NCBI GenBank assembly: GCA_023443455.1
Contig: JAEZUE010000085.1
Coordinates: 1-14,735, forward strand
DNA from: Verrucomicrobiota bacterium
Lineage (GTDB): Bacteria; Verrucomicrobiota; Verrucomicrobiia; Opitutales; Opitutaceae
Direction: 5' to 3'
Length of the DNA stretch: 14,735 bases
Shown: piece by piece, positions 6,614 through 14,116 of the stretch
Layout of the letters: each line of letters starts with the position of its first letter
How positions within the stretch are numbered: position 1 is the stretch's first letter
Position numbers and translations under genes: made by a program
Notes under the pieces: model-generated
What the model was told of the DNA's origin: nothing
Seen by the model: only the letters and a program-made list of their open reading frames with translations
The model's database searches: none

Positions 6614-6920
6614 GGTCGGAAAGGTTGGAGTTGCGTTGTCGGGTTCTGAGACGGCCGAACCGGGAAATGGTTTCATGCCGGATCGCCGGGCCCTCGTCGA
6701 ACCCGAAGCTACCAGCGGCGCCAACCCCGGGTTTCCCAAGCGAAAACCGTGACCGGCGGCACCCCGGATGGAAAACGGCGGCCCGTTTCCACCCGACGAA
6801 ACCGACCACGCCGGGCCCCCCGCACCCCACGGCCCGACATCGGGTGCACGGCGCGGCTTGCGCTTCGCCCTGCGCGGATTAACTGCAACGCACCCGCCCC
6901 GAACACAATCCTCTCCGCCC
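6614..6920. other. Divergent intergenic region
   Basis: 307 bp between the glycine-zipper gene (minus) and the hydrolase gene (plus). Open frames cross it on both strands, but these are extensions of the flanking genes and lack domain-like sequence. It must hold two divergent promoters. I see no sigma-70-like pair with good spacing and no operator-like palindrome. Confidence 0.5.
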
Positions 6921-8321
6921 ATGAAACTCGCCTTCATCCACGGCTGGAGTGTCCACCATACGGACACCTACGGTGAACTCCCCTCGATCCTCGCCGCCAA
7001 GGCCGCCGGCTGCGGAATCGACCTCGATCCGATCGACGTGCACCTCGGTCGCTATATCAGCTTCAAGAACACGGTGCGCATGGACGACGTCGTGCGCGCG
7101 CTCGACCGCGCGCTGCGCGAGGCGGTCGGCGACGGCCGCGGCGGCATCGCCCCGTTCTCCTGCATCACCCACTCCACCGGGGGGCCGGTCGTGCGCGAGT
7201 GGGTCATGCGCTACCACGCCGAGACGATGGTCGACTGCCCGTTGCGCCATCTGGTGATGCTCGCTCCGGCCAACCACGGTTCCGCGCTCGCCGCGCTCGG
7301 CTCCGCCCGCCTCGGGCGCCTGAAGGCGTGGTTCGAGGGCATCGAGCCGGGCGACAAGATCCTCGAATGGCTCGAGCTCGGCAGCACCCCCGGTCGCGAG
7401 CTCAACCTCGCCTGGATGGAGATCGCCCCCTTCGCCGGCGGCGGCTCGTTCATGCCGTTCGTGCTCACCGGCGAGAAGATCGACCCGAAACTCTACGACC
7501 ACATCAACAGCTACACCGGGGAGGCCGGTTCCGACGGCGTGGTGCGCGTCGCCGCGGCCAACCTCACCTACTCCTGGCTCACGCTTCGCCAGAGCCGGGA
7601 CCGCGTGCCCATGGCCCACGGGGGCGAGGCCACGCTGCTCGCCTTCGACAGCAAGCTCGAACGCGCCACCCCGGCCGCCTTCCGCCTCGTGCCCGACGCC
7701 TCGCATTCGGGCACCAAATACGGCATCCTGCGCAGCCCCACCCTCGCCAACGCCGACGAGAAGCCCGTCGTCGCCGCCATCCTCGGCGCCCTCTCGGTCC
7801 GGACCAAGGCCGCCTACAACGCCCTCGCCAAGACCTGGGCCGAAGCCACCGCCGCGGAACAGGAAGGCCGGTCGAAGTACCGCCGCTGCTTCCAGATCGT
7901 CTTCCAGATCACCGACGACCAGGGCGAACGCGTGACCGACTACGACGTGATCCTGCTGGCCGGCGCCAAGTACGACCCCGACAAGCTCCGCAAAGGCTTC
8001 TTCGTCGACAAACAACGCAACAAACGCAGCCCGGAGCACATCACCTTCTACCTCGATTTCGACGTGATGATGGCGGTGCCCGACGAGCAGTTCGGTTTCC
8101 GCATCGTCGCCCGCCCCGACGATGGTTTCGCCTACTACGAACCGGCGGAGTTCCGCTCGAGTGCGCGCACGCTCGACGAGTTCGTGGATCCGAACACCAC
8201 GCTCTACGTCGACATCGTGCTCCGCCGCCTCGTCGATCAGGAGACCACCCGTTTCGGCGGCATCGACGGCGCCCCCGGCGAGTTCAAGGACACCAAACCG
8301 GCCGGCAAGCTGGTCGAGTGA
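6921..8321 (+). CDS. Alpha/beta-hydrolase (lipase/esterase-like) with extra C-terminal domain
   Basis: A 466-aa protein from the ATG at 6921. Residues 1-10 (MKLAFIHGWS) form strand 1 and the HG oxyanion loop of an alpha/beta-hydrolase. The nucleophile elbow is THSTGG with Ser85, a variant of G-x-S-x-G found in triacylglycerol lipases and PGAP1-like enzymes. LVMLAPANHGSALAALG after it is typical of bacterial lipases. Possible catalytic partners are an acid near SYTGEAGSDGVV and the His in VPDASHSGTKYG. After about residue 300 a separate beta-rich domain begins (RCFQIVFQITDDQGERVTDY ... ITFYLDFDVMMAVP ... TTLYVDIVLRRLVD) that I cannot assign; it could be substrate- or lipid-binding. No signal peptide is seen, so it is cytoplasmic or exported by another route. 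The frame extends 51 codons upstream with Pro-rich, non-domain sequence, so the ATG is preferred. Confidence 0.75.
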   Translation: MKLAFIHGWSVHHTDTYGELPSILAAKAAGCGIDLDPIDVHLGRYISFKNTVRMDDVVRALDRALREAVGDGRGGIAPFSCITHSTGGPVVREWVMRYHAETMVDCPLRHLVMLAPANHGSALAALGSARLGRLKAWFEGIEPGDKILEWLELGSTPGRELNLAWMEIAPFAGGGSFMPFVLTGEKIDPKLYDHINSYTGEAGSDGVVRVAAANLTYSWLTLRQSRDRVPMAHGGEATLLAFDSKLERATPAAFRLVPDASHSGTKYGILRSPTLANADEKPVVAAILGALSVRTKAAYNALAKTWAEATAAEQEGRSKYRRCFQIVFQITDDQGERVTDYDVILLAGAKYDPDKLRKGFFVDKQRNKRSPEHITFYLDFDVMMAVPDEQFGFRIVARPDDGFAYYEPAEFRSSARTLDEFVDPNTTLYVDIVLRRLVDQETTRFGGIDGAPGEFKDTKPAGKLVE

Positions 8322-8362
8322 GTTGTGCCTGCGTGGCGCCACTCGCCATGACCAATGATTCT

Positions 8363-8385
8363 GTAGGCCACCGCGCCGAGGTGGC
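8363..8385 (+). repeat. GTAG-headed hairpin (REP-like)
   Basis: GTAG at 8363-8366, then GCCACC (8367-8372) pairing perfectly with GGTGGC (8380-8385). First of several different hairpins packed between the lipase and arsR genes. Confidence 0.55.
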
Positions 8386-8400
8386 GTCACAGCAAACACC

Positions 8401-8424
8401 GTAGCGGCGGTCGCCAAGGCCGTC
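8401..8424 (+). repeat. GTAG-headed hairpin (REP-like)
   Basis: GTAG at 8401-8404, then GGCGGTC (8406-8412) facing GGCCGTC (8418-8424), which pair with one mismatch across a 5-nt loop. Confidence 0.45.
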
Positions 8425-8454
8425 GACGGGACACCTGCAAACTGGCGTGGCTCG

Positions 8455-8496
8455 CAATCGCGTCGAGCCGCGATTGGGAAAGCGGCGTCAAGCCGC
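8455..8496. repeat. Two adjacent hairpins without GTAG head
   Basis: CAATCGCG (8455-8462) pairs perfectly with 8469-8476 over a 6-nt loop. GCGGC (8482-8486) pairs with GCCGC (8492-8496) over GTCAA. Neither has a T-tract. They may help end convergent transcription from the lipase and arsR genes. Confidence 0.4.
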
Positions 8497-8517
8497 CGCA
8501 CTCCAAAGCTCGCCCAC

Positions 8518-8540
8518 GTAGGTCCGGTCTGCGACCGGAC
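8518..8540 (+). repeat. REP hairpin, GTAG head, CCGGTC family
   Basis: GTAG at 8518-8521, then GTCCGGTC (8522-8529), loop TGC, GACCGGAC (8533-8540); 8 perfect pairs. Same family as 4479-4503, 8581-8604 and 14594-14617. Followed by TTTCTC on the plus strand, so it could act as a weak terminator for the lipase gene. Confidence 0.65.
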
Positions 8541-8580
8541 TTTCTCGGTTCCCGAACACCAGCAACGCCCGCGCCCAAAC

Positions 8581-8604
8581 GGGCCGGTCACAGACCGGCC
8601 CTAC
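8581..8604 (-). repeat. REP hairpin, GTAG head, CCGGTC family
   Basis: Minus-strand GTAG at 8604-8601 leads into a hairpin of nine perfect pairs (8581-8589 with 8593-8601, loop ACA). It lies 9 bp after the arsR stop. With 8518-8540 it forms an inverted REP pair. Confidence 0.65.
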
Positions 8605-8612
8605 CGCACCCC

Positions 8613-8936
8613 TCACCGCAGCGCCTTCGCCTGCGCGTCGAGGTGCTTCTTGATGCTGCCGCACACCGTGTCGCACATGTTGAAGATGCCCGCGTCGGCG
8701 ATCGCATAGAGCACATTGAGCCCCTGCTTGCGGCGGGTGAGGATGCCACAGGTGGTCAACACCTGCAGATGTTTGGAGATGTTGGCCTGGCTCGTCTCCT
8801 GCCGCTCGACCAGCTCCGACACGCTCAGCTCGCCGTCGCGCAGTGCCATGAGAATACGGAGACGCATCGGCTCGCCCATCGCACGGAAACGCTGGGCGAT
8901 GAGTTCGATCGTTTCGGTCGGCAGCTCCTTGGCCAT
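8613..8936 (-). CDS. ArsR/SmtB-family repressor
   Basis: A 107-aa winged-helix repressor from the ATG at 8936. The order is RFRAMGEPMRLRILMALRDG (helices 1-2), then LSVSELVERQETSQANISKHLQ (HTH with the recognition helix), then CGILTRRKQGLNVLYAIAD (wing). A last helix carries FNMCDTVCGS with Cys88 and Cys92; Cys63 is the only other cysteine. The classic ArsR Cys-x-Cys in helix 3 is missing, so arsenic/cadmium sensing of the usual kind is unlikely. The Cys-x3-Cys pair suggests a thiol-based or metal sensor acting through the C-terminal helix. It is divergent from, and most likely represses, the DUF2892-RND-rhodanese genes. The frame runs 14 codons further upstream to 8978, but those lie in the promoter region and read as non-domain sequence. 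Confidence 0.85.
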   Translation of the reverse strand: MAKELPTETIELIAQRFRAMGEPMRLRILMALRDGELSVSELVERQETSQANISKHLQVLTTCGILTRRKQGLNVLYAIADAGIFNMCDTVCGSIKKHLDAQAKALR

Positions 8937-8965
8937 GCCGAGAAACAGAAACGGAAATCCGGGGC

Positions 8966-9008
8966 TTGACGATTTCAATCTTCCATATAACTAAGTAGCT
9001 ATTCAGTT
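8966..9008. promoter_or_regulatory. AT-rich divergent promoter/operator region of arsR
   Basis: In otherwise GC-rich DNA, this stretch between the two divergent genes is AT-rich. It has TTGACG at 8966-8971 and TATAAC at 8986-8991 on the plus strand (spacing of 14, shorter than ideal). AACTAAGTAGCTATTCAGTT at 8989-9008 is an imperfect dyad (16 of 20 symmetric, centre TAGCTA), of the size and position of an ArsR-family operator. Exact -10 and -35 boxes cannot be fixed by eye. Confidence 0.55.
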
Positions 9009-9030
9009 GAACGCAACTTCTCTTTTCGCC

Positions 9031-9255
9031 ATGAACAACGAACTCCGTCTCCGCGCCTTCGCCGGCGTCATGATCCTGATCAGCGTCGCGCTCGTGCACT
9101 TCGTCAGCCCCTGGTGGCTGCTCTTCACCGCCTTCATCGGCCTCAACCTGATCCAGTCCGCCTTCACCGGGTTCTGCCCGCCGCTCTGGGTTCTCCGAAA
9201 GCTCTTCCCGGAAAACGGCGCCGCCCAGGCCTCCTGCGACTGCGACAAGCACTGA
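9031..9255 (+). CDS. YgaP-like DUF2892 inner-membrane protein
   Basis: A 74-aa protein from the ATG at 9031. Two hydrophobic helices (FAGVMILISVALVHFVS and WWLLFTAFIGLNLIQSAF) lead into FTGFCPPLWVLRKL, the hallmark of the DUF2892 family, which forms the membrane part of the sulfurtransferase YgaP. A CDCDKH tail adds two further cysteines. Family members lie next to or are fused to rhodaneses. Here a membrane-anchored rhodanese lies downstream, so the two could work together in persulfide handling at the membrane. The frame extends to a TTG at 9007, which falls in the operator region, so the ATG is chosen. First gene of the predicted plus-strand unit. Confidence 0.8.
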   Translation: MNNELRLRAFAGVMILISVALVHFVSPWWLLFTAFIGLNLIQSAFTGFCPPLWVLRKLFPENGAAQASCDCDKH

Positions 9256-9271
9256 GCCCGGAGCACCCAAC

Positions 9272-9350
9272 CTGTAGGAGCCTGCTTGCAGGCGATCATC
9301 TCCCCGCCACGCCGCCGGCCCCGTGATCGCCTGCAAGCAGGCTCCTACAG
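9272..9350. repeat. REPIN: inverted pair of GTAG-headed REPs
   Basis: Two perfect 27-bp inverted arms, 9272-9298 and 9324-9350, separated by 25 bp. Each holds GTAG and its own small hairpin GCCTGC-TT-GCAGGC. The same pair recurs at 13992-14066. It starts 16 bp after the DUF2892 gene stop. Confidence 0.85.
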
Positions 9351-9356
9351 CACGCC

Positions 9357-9463
9357 GCCCCCTCATTCCCTCACTCCCTCACTCCCCCGCCCCCTCATTC
9401 CCTCACTCCCTTTCTCCCTCACTCCCTTTCTCCCTCACTCCCTTTCTCCCTCACTCCCTTTCC
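9357..9463 (+). repeat. 16-bp pyrimidine tandem array in the leader of the 55-aa gene
   Basis: Four copies of CCCTCACTCCCTTTCT lie at 9400-9463, the last with a final C. Before them are variant copies in the same period: a 23-bp block at 9357-9379 is repeated 32 bp later. About 6.7 units in all, almost only C and T on the plus strand. The array ends 5 bp before the ATG at 9469. Copy number is likely to vary between strains. Confidence 0.85.
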
Positions 9464-9468
9464 TCCCC

Positions 9469-9636
9469 ATGCGCTTCCTTGCCACTGTCCTCGCCGGAGT
9501 CATACTCGGCACCCTGTTGGGCTACTTCGGCCAGTGTTCCTCCGGCACCTGCCCGCTCACCTCGACCTGGTGGCGCGGGGCCATCTACGGCGGAGTCCTC
9601 GGCACGTTGATCGCCTTTTCCTCAAACCGGTCCTGA
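9469..9636 (+). CDS. Small Cys-containing membrane protein, DUF6132-like
   Basis: A 55-aa protein from the ATG at 9469. It has a glycine-rich helix (FLATVLAGVILGTLLGYFG), a short loop QCSSGTCPLTST with Cys23 and Cys28, and a second glycine-rich helix (GAIYGGVLGTLIAF). The GxCSSGTCPLTS-type loop between two small-residue helices matches my recollection of DUF6132 proteins, but I cannot check the match. The two cysteines facing one side of the membrane could carry sulfur or metal for the neighbouring transporter or rhodanese. It lies 28 bp before the adaptor gene. Its leader is a pyrimidine tandem array with no Shine-Dalgarno sequence. Confidence 0.7.
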   Translation: MRFLATVLAGVILGTLLGYFGQCSSGTCPLTSTWWRGAIYGGVLGTLIAFSSNRS

Positions 9637-9664
9637 AAACGCCGGTCCTTCCCGTCGCCCGCCC

Positions 9665-10672
9665 ATGAAACACCTCCGTCTCCTTCCGAGCCTCGCCGTC
9701 CTTCTGTTCGCCGCCGGTTGCGGTCGCGAACCCGCCGCCGCCCCGGCCCTGCCGACCGCGACCGTCAGCACCATCTCGGTACAGATTCTCACCGACCAGC
9801 GCCGGACCGAGCTCCCGGGCACCGTGCGCGCCGTCGAGCGCGCCGCGCTCGCTCCCAAGGTCACCGGCACGATCACCAGTCTGCCGATCGTGCTCGGCCA
9901 GACCGTGAAGAAGGGCGAGACGCTCGCCACCATCGCCGCCAACGAAATCAACGCCCGCCTCGCCCAGGCCGAGGCCGGCCTCGCCCAGGCCCGCCGCGAT
10001 CTCGAACGCGAGACCGGCCTCGAGGCCAAGGGCGCCAGCGCCGCCGAGACCGTGCGCAGCATGCAGGACCGCGTCCGCATCGCCGAGGCCACCGTCGCCG
10101 AAGCGCGTACGATGCTCGCGTATACAATTCTCACCGCCCCGTTCGACGGCGTCATCACCCGCCGCCTCGTCAACGAGGGCGACCTCGCCTCCGCCGGCAT
10201 GCCGATGCTCGAGATGGAAAACCCGGCACTGCAACGCGTCGAGGTCGAGGTGCCCGACGGCCTCGCCACCGCTCCGGTGGGCGCCCGGACACCCATTCGC
10301 ATCAACGACCTCGCCCTCGAGGGCCGCGTGGCCGAGGTCTCGCCCGCGCTCGATCCCGTCTCCCGCACCTACCTCGCCAAGATCGACCTGCCCGCCGGCG
10401 CCACCGTGCGTTCGGGTCAGTTCGCCCGCGTCTCCTGGCCGGCCGGCGAAGGCCGCGCGCTCGTCGTACCGGCCTCGGCCGTGAGCACCTTCGGCCAGAT
10501 GGAGCGGGTCTTTGTCGTCGCCGACGGCCACGCCGCCATGCGCCTGGTCAAGACCGGCGCCCGCCACGGCGACCGGATCGAAATCCTCTCCGGCCTCGCC
10601 GCAGGTGAGACGATCGTCACCACGAATACGGCCACCCTGCGCGACGGCCAGCCTGTGGAGGTGAAGTCGTGA
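9665..10672 (+). CDS. RND efflux periplasmic adaptor lipoprotein
   Basis: A 335-aa membrane-fusion protein from the ATG at 9665. The signal LPSLAVLLFAAGC is a lipobox with lipidated Cys19. The barrel-sandwich first half is LAPKVTGTITSLPIVLGQTV, the helical hairpin follows (NARLAQAEAGLAQARRDLER ... SMQDRVRIAEATVAEARTM), and the second lipoyl half is LTAPFDGVITRRLVNEGDLA. Then come the beta-barrel and membrane-proximal domains ending LAAGETIVTTNTATLRDGQP. The hairpin is short, as in adaptors of the heavy-metal and small-molecule types. It links the inner-membrane permease to an outer-membrane channel; no channel gene is in the window. Its stop overlaps the permease start (GTGA). Confidence 0.92.
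   Translation: MKHLRLLPSLAVLLFAAGCGREPAAAPALPTATVSTISVQILTDQRRTELPGTVRAVERAALAPKVTGTITSLPIVLGQTVKKGETLATIAANEINARLAQAEAGLAQARRDLERETGLEAKGASAAETVRSMQDRVRIAEATVAEARTMLAYTILTAPFDGVITRRLVNEGDLASAGMPMLEMENPALQRVEVEVPDGLATAPVGARTPIRINDLALEGRVAEVSPALDPVSRTYLAKIDLPAGATVRSGQFARVSWPAGEGRALVVPASAVSTFGQMERVFVVADGHAAMRLVKTGARHGDRIEILSGLAAGETIVTTNTATLRDGQPVEVKS
10657..10664 (+). promoter_or_regulatory. Strong Shine-Dalgarno sequence of the RND permease
   Basis: GGAGGTGA lies inside the end of the adaptor gene, 4 nt before the permease GTG. It is the best ribosome binding site in the window and supports the overlapping GTG start. Confidence 0.75.
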
Positions 10673-13600
10673 GCGCACCGTCCGCCCACCCGGCCGGCGA
10701 TACCCCGCGCCAGTTCGGCTTCGCCGGCAAACTCGCCGCGCTGTTCATCGACTCGCGGCTCACCCCGATCATCATCATCGCCTCGATCCTGCTCGGCGCC
10801 TTCTCCGTGCTCATGCTCCCGCGCGAAGAGGAGCCGCAGATCAAGGTGCCCATGGTCGACGTGATGGTCGCGATGCCGGGCTCCACCGCCGCCGAAGTCG
10901 AGAATCGCATGACGCGCCCGATGGAGAAGCTCCTCTGGGAGATTCCCGACGTCGAGTACCTCTACTCCACCTCGAATCCGGGCAACGCGATGACGATCGT
11001 GCGCTTCAAGGTCGGCACCGATCTCGAGGCCGCCCTCGTGCGCCTCAACCAGAAACTCCAGGCCAACTTCGACCGCATCCCGCTCGGCGGCGGCATGCCG
11101 TTGGTCAAGCCGCGCTCGATCGACGACGTGCCCGTGCTCGCGCTCACCCTCCACAGCGCCACGCACGACCACCTCACCCTGCGCCGCCTCGCCGCCCAGC
11201 TCGACGACGAGATCAAATCCATCCCGCAGGTCGCCGAGACCACCTTGATCGGCGGCGTGCGCCGCGCCGTGCGGGTGCAGCTCGACCCCGTCGCCCTCGC
11301 CTCGCGCGACCTCTCGCTCTCCCAACTCGTGCCCGCCCTCCGGCAGGCCAACCGCCAAGCCCAGCTCGGCTCCCTGCCCACCGCCGATACCGATGTGCTG
11401 CTCGAAACCGGCACCTTCCTGCGCGACGCCGCCGATGTGGGCGCGGTCGTCGTGGGCGTTTTCCAAAACCGCCCCGTCTACCTGCGCGACGTGGCCACCA
11501 TCGCCGACGCCGCCGAGGAACCCGCCAACTATGTGCTCTTCGGCTCGGGTGCAGGGTCGGCGCTTGTCGACGCACCGCATGCGGCCACGGCATCGGGCGC
11601 ATCCGGCGATCTCGAGGCCGCCGTCACCCTCAGCGTCGCCAAGCGCCCGGGCGCCAACGCGATCGACGTCGTCAATACAGTGCTCGCCAAGGTCGACTCG
11701 CTCAAGGGCCGCCTGTTCCCGGCCGACGTGCACGTCGCCGTCACCCGCGACTATGGCCACACTGCCGCAGAGAAATCCAACGAGCTGCTGCTGCACATGG
11801 GCATCGCCGTCTTCGGCGTGGCGATCCTGATCCTCTTCTTCCTGGGCTGGCGCGAATCGTTGGTGGTGTTGCTCGCGATCCCCTCGACCCTCGCGCTCAC
11901 GCTGCTGGTGTTCTACCTTTACGGTTACACCCTCAACCGCATCACGCTCTTCGCGCTGATCTTCTCGATCGGCATCCTCGTCGACGACGCGATCGTGGTC
12001 GTCGAGAACATCGTGCGCCACGTGCGCCTGCCCGGCGCCGACAGGAAGCCGCTCACCCAGGTCGCCCTCGACGCGGTCGACGAGGTCGGCAACCCGACCG
12101 TGCTCGCCACCTGGGCCGTGATCGCCGCCATCCTGCCGATGGCCTTCGTCGGCGGCCTCATGGGCCCGTACATGCGCCCGATCCCGATCGGCTCGACCGC
12201 CGCGATGGTATTCTCGTTGTTGATCGCCTTCTCGGTGACCCCGTGGGCCGCCGTGCGCGTGCTCAAGCGCCACTTCGGCGGCTCCGGCCACGGCGCCCCC
12301 GCTGCCGCCCAAGACCACGACCATGCGCCCGACGACTGGTCCACCCGCCTCTACCACAAGGTCATGGACCCGCTGCTCGACCACGTGCGTTGGCGCTGGG
12401 CCTTCCTCATTGCGATCGTCGCCGCCCTGCTCGCCTCGATGGGGCTGGTCGGCATCGGCGCGGTGAAGGTCAAGATGCTGCCCTTCGACAACAAGTCGGA
12501 GTTCCAGATCATCCTCAACACCGACGAGGGCACCACCCTCGAACGCACCGCCGCCATCGCGCAGGAGATGGCCGCCGCCCTGCGCGACGACCCCGCGGTG
12601 CGCGACTACCAGATCTACGCCGGCACCGCTTCGCCGTTCAATTTCAACGGGCTCGTGCGCCACTACTTCCTGCGCAGCGGCCCCAACGTGGCCGACATCC
12701 AGGTCAACCTTGTCGGCAAGGGCGAACGCTCCGCCCAAAGCCACGACATCGGCAAACGCATCCGCCCACAGGTCGCCGCCATCGCCGAAAAGTATGGCGC
12801 CGCCGTCGCCGTGGCCGAGGTGCCGCCCGGCCCGCCCGTGCTGCAGACCCTTGTCGCCGAAATCTACGGACCCACGGAGGAGGCCCGCCTCGCGCTGGCC
12901 GACCGCGTGCGCACCATCATGGAGCAAAGCCCGGGCGTGGTGGACCTCGACTGGTATGTCGAGGCCCCGCAACCGAAAGTCCGCTACATCGTCGACAAGG
13001 AGAAGGCTGCCCTCGCCGGCATCACCGAGGCCGACATCGCGCAGGCGCTCCAGATCGCCGCGCCCGGACTCGCCGCCGATCTGCTCCACCTGCCCGACGA
13101 GCGGGAGGACATTTCCGTCATCCTCGAGCTACCGCGCGCGGCCAAGGGCGAACCCGAGGACCTCTTCTCGCTGCGTATCCGCAGCGCCCAGAACCCGGCC
13201 GCTCCGCTCGTGCCGCTCTCCGAGCTGGTGCACATCGAACGCTCCGTGCGCGAACGCAGCCTCTACCGCAAGAACCTCGTCCCGGTCACCTACGTCACCG
13301 CCGATGTCGCCGGCGTGGTCGAGAGCCCGGCCTACGCGATGTTCGCGATGAACCGGGAGTTGGCGAAGATCGACGCCCGCGAGTTCGGCGGCACGTCGCC
13401 CGAGCTCGAGATCCTCAACATGAGCATGCCCTTCGACCCGCGGCAGCCCGCGATGAAGTGGGACGGCGAATGGCACATCACGCTCGAGGTCTTCCGCGAC
13501 CTCGGCCTGGCCTTCGCCGCCGTGCTGGTGCTGATCTACATGCTCATGGTCGGGTGGTTCAAAAACTACATCACCCCGCTGGTGGTGATGGCAGCGATCC

Positions 13601-13968
13601 CCTTCTCGCTCATCGGTATCCTCCCGGCGCACTGGGGCATGGGCGCGTTCTTCACCGCCACCTCCATGATCGGCTTCATGGCCGGCGCGGGCATCGTCGT
13701 GCGCAATTCGATCATCCTCGTCGACTTCATCGAACTGCGCCGCTCCCACGGCCTCTCGCTGCGCGACGCCGTGGTCGAAGCCGGTGCCGTGCGCTTCCGT
13801 CCGATGCTGCTCACCGCCCTCGCCGTGGTCGTGGGCGCCGCCGTCATCCTCGCCGACCCGATCTTCCAGGGCCTCGCGATCAGCCTGATGTTCGGCGAAA
13901 TCGCCTCGCTGCTCGTCAGCCGCATGGCCGTGCCCGTGCTCTACTTCATGACGAACCAGAAAAAGTAG
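10669..13968 (+). CDS. RND-family efflux permease
   Basis: A 1099-aa inner-membrane, proton-driven RND transporter, full length for the family. After a cytoplasmic N-terminus, TM1 is LTPIIIIASILLGAFSVLML. It is followed by the first porter domain (MPGSTAAEVENRMTRPMEKL), TM2-TM6 with the proton-relay motif FSIGILVDDAIVVVEN (Asp439, Asp440) in TM4, a large loop, TM7 near WAFLIAIVAALLASMGLVG, the second porter domain, and TM8-TM12. TM10 reads AGAGIVVRNSIILVDFIE, with Arg1012 where AcrB has the essential Lys940. The sequence is closer to the AcrB/MexF-like HAE group with EEEPQI than to the CusA metal group. Substrate cannot be read from the sequence; the gene neighbours point to a sulfur compound or thiol-reactive toxicant. 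The TAG stop lies within a REP head. Confidence 0.93.
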   Translation: MSAPSAHPAGDTPRQFGFAGKLAALFIDSRLTPIIIIASILLGAFSVLMLPREEEPQIKVPMVDVMVAMPGSTAAEVENRMTRPMEKLLWEIPDVEYLYSTSNPGNAMTIVRFKVGTDLEAALVRLNQKLQANFDRIPLGGGMPLVKPRSIDDVPVLALTLHSATHDHLTLRRLAAQLDDEIKSIPQVAETTLIGGVRRAVRVQLDPVALASRDLSLSQLVPALRQANRQAQLGSLPTADTDVLLETGTFLRDAADVGAVVVGVFQNRPVYLRDVATIADAAEEPANYVLFGSGAGSALVDAPHAATASGASGDLEAAVTLSVAKRPGANAIDVVNTVLAKVDSLKGRLFPADVHVAVTRDYGHTAAEKSNELLLHMGIAVFGVAILILFFLGWRESLVVLLAIPSTLALTLLVFYLYGYTLNRITLFALIFSIGILVDDAIVVVENIVRHVRLPGADRKPLTQVALDAVDEVGNPTVLATWAVIAAILPMAFVGGLMGPYMRPIPIGSTAAMVFSLLIAFSVTPWAAVRVLKRHFGGSGHGAPAAAQDHDHAPDDWSTRLYHKVMDPLLDHVRWRWAFLIAIVAALLASMGLVGIGAVKVKMLPFDNKSEFQIILNTDEGTTLERTAAIAQEMAAALRDDPAVRDYQIYAGTASPFNFNGLVRHYFLRSGPNVADIQVNLVGKGERSAQSHDIGKRIRPQVAAIAEKYGAAVAVAEVPPGPPVLQTLVAEIYGPTEEARLALADRVRTIMEQSPGVVDLDWYVEAPQPKVRYIVDKEKAALAGITEADIAQALQIAAPGLAADLLHLPDEREDISVILELPRAAKGEPEDLFSLRIRSAQNPAAPLVPLSELVHIERSVRERSLYRKNLVPVTYVTADVAGVVESPAYAMFAMNRELAKIDAREFGGTSPELEILNMSMPFDPRQPAMKWDGEWHITLEVFRDLGLAFAAVLVLIYMLMVGWFKNYITPLVVMAAIPFSLIGILPAHWGMGAFFTATSMIGFMAGAGIVVRNSIILVDFIELRRSHGLSLRDAVVEAGAVRFRPMLLTALAVVVGAAVILADPIFQGLAISLMFGEIASLLVSRMAVPVLYFMTNQKK

Positions 13969-13988
13969 GGGCGCCGCTTGCGACGCCC
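13965..13988 (+). repeat. GTAG-headed hairpin that supplies the permease stop codon
   Basis: GTAG at 13965-13968 contains the TAG stop of the RND permease. The hairpin arms GGGCGCCG (13969-13976) and CGACGCCC (13981-13988) pair with one mismatch around CTTG. Confidence 0.6.
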
Positions 13989-13991
13989 GCC

Positions 13992-14066
13992 GTAGGAGCC
14001 TGCTTGCAGGCGATCCCGGATCCGATCCATCCGCCGAGCACAGATCGCCTGCAAGCAGGCTCCTAC
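13992..14066. repeat. REPIN, second copy of the 9272-9350 type
   Basis: Perfect 24-bp inverted arms at 13992-14015 and 14043-14066, with the same arm sequence as the REPIN at 9272-9350 but a different 27-bp spacer. Lies between the permease and the rhodanese gene. Confidence 0.85.
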
Positions 14067-14116
14067 ATCCAGCCATCTCTCACCCCAACCTCCACAAGCC
14101 ACATCCCTTCTGTCCC

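Noticed and set aside
6614..6967. Longer N-terminus for the glycine-zipper protein
   Set aside because: It would bury a clear signal peptide 118 residues inside the protein and run into the lipase gene start.
6879..8591. 570-codon open frame on the minus strand
   Set aside because: Antisense to the lipase gene, with no domain-like pattern; the plus strand has a clear nucleophile elbow and strand order.
8937..8978. Longer N-terminus for the ArsR protein
   Set aside because: The extra 14 residues are encoded in the divergent promoter region and lie outside the winged-helix domain.
9357..9463. CRISPR array
   Set aside because: Units are 16 bp and directly adjacent with no unique spacers; it is a plain tandem repeat.
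10417..13089. 890-codon open frame on the minus strand
   Set aside because: Lies opposite the adaptor and permease genes; the His/Asp/Glu/Gly-rich composition is the usual antisense shadow of GC-rich coding DNA.
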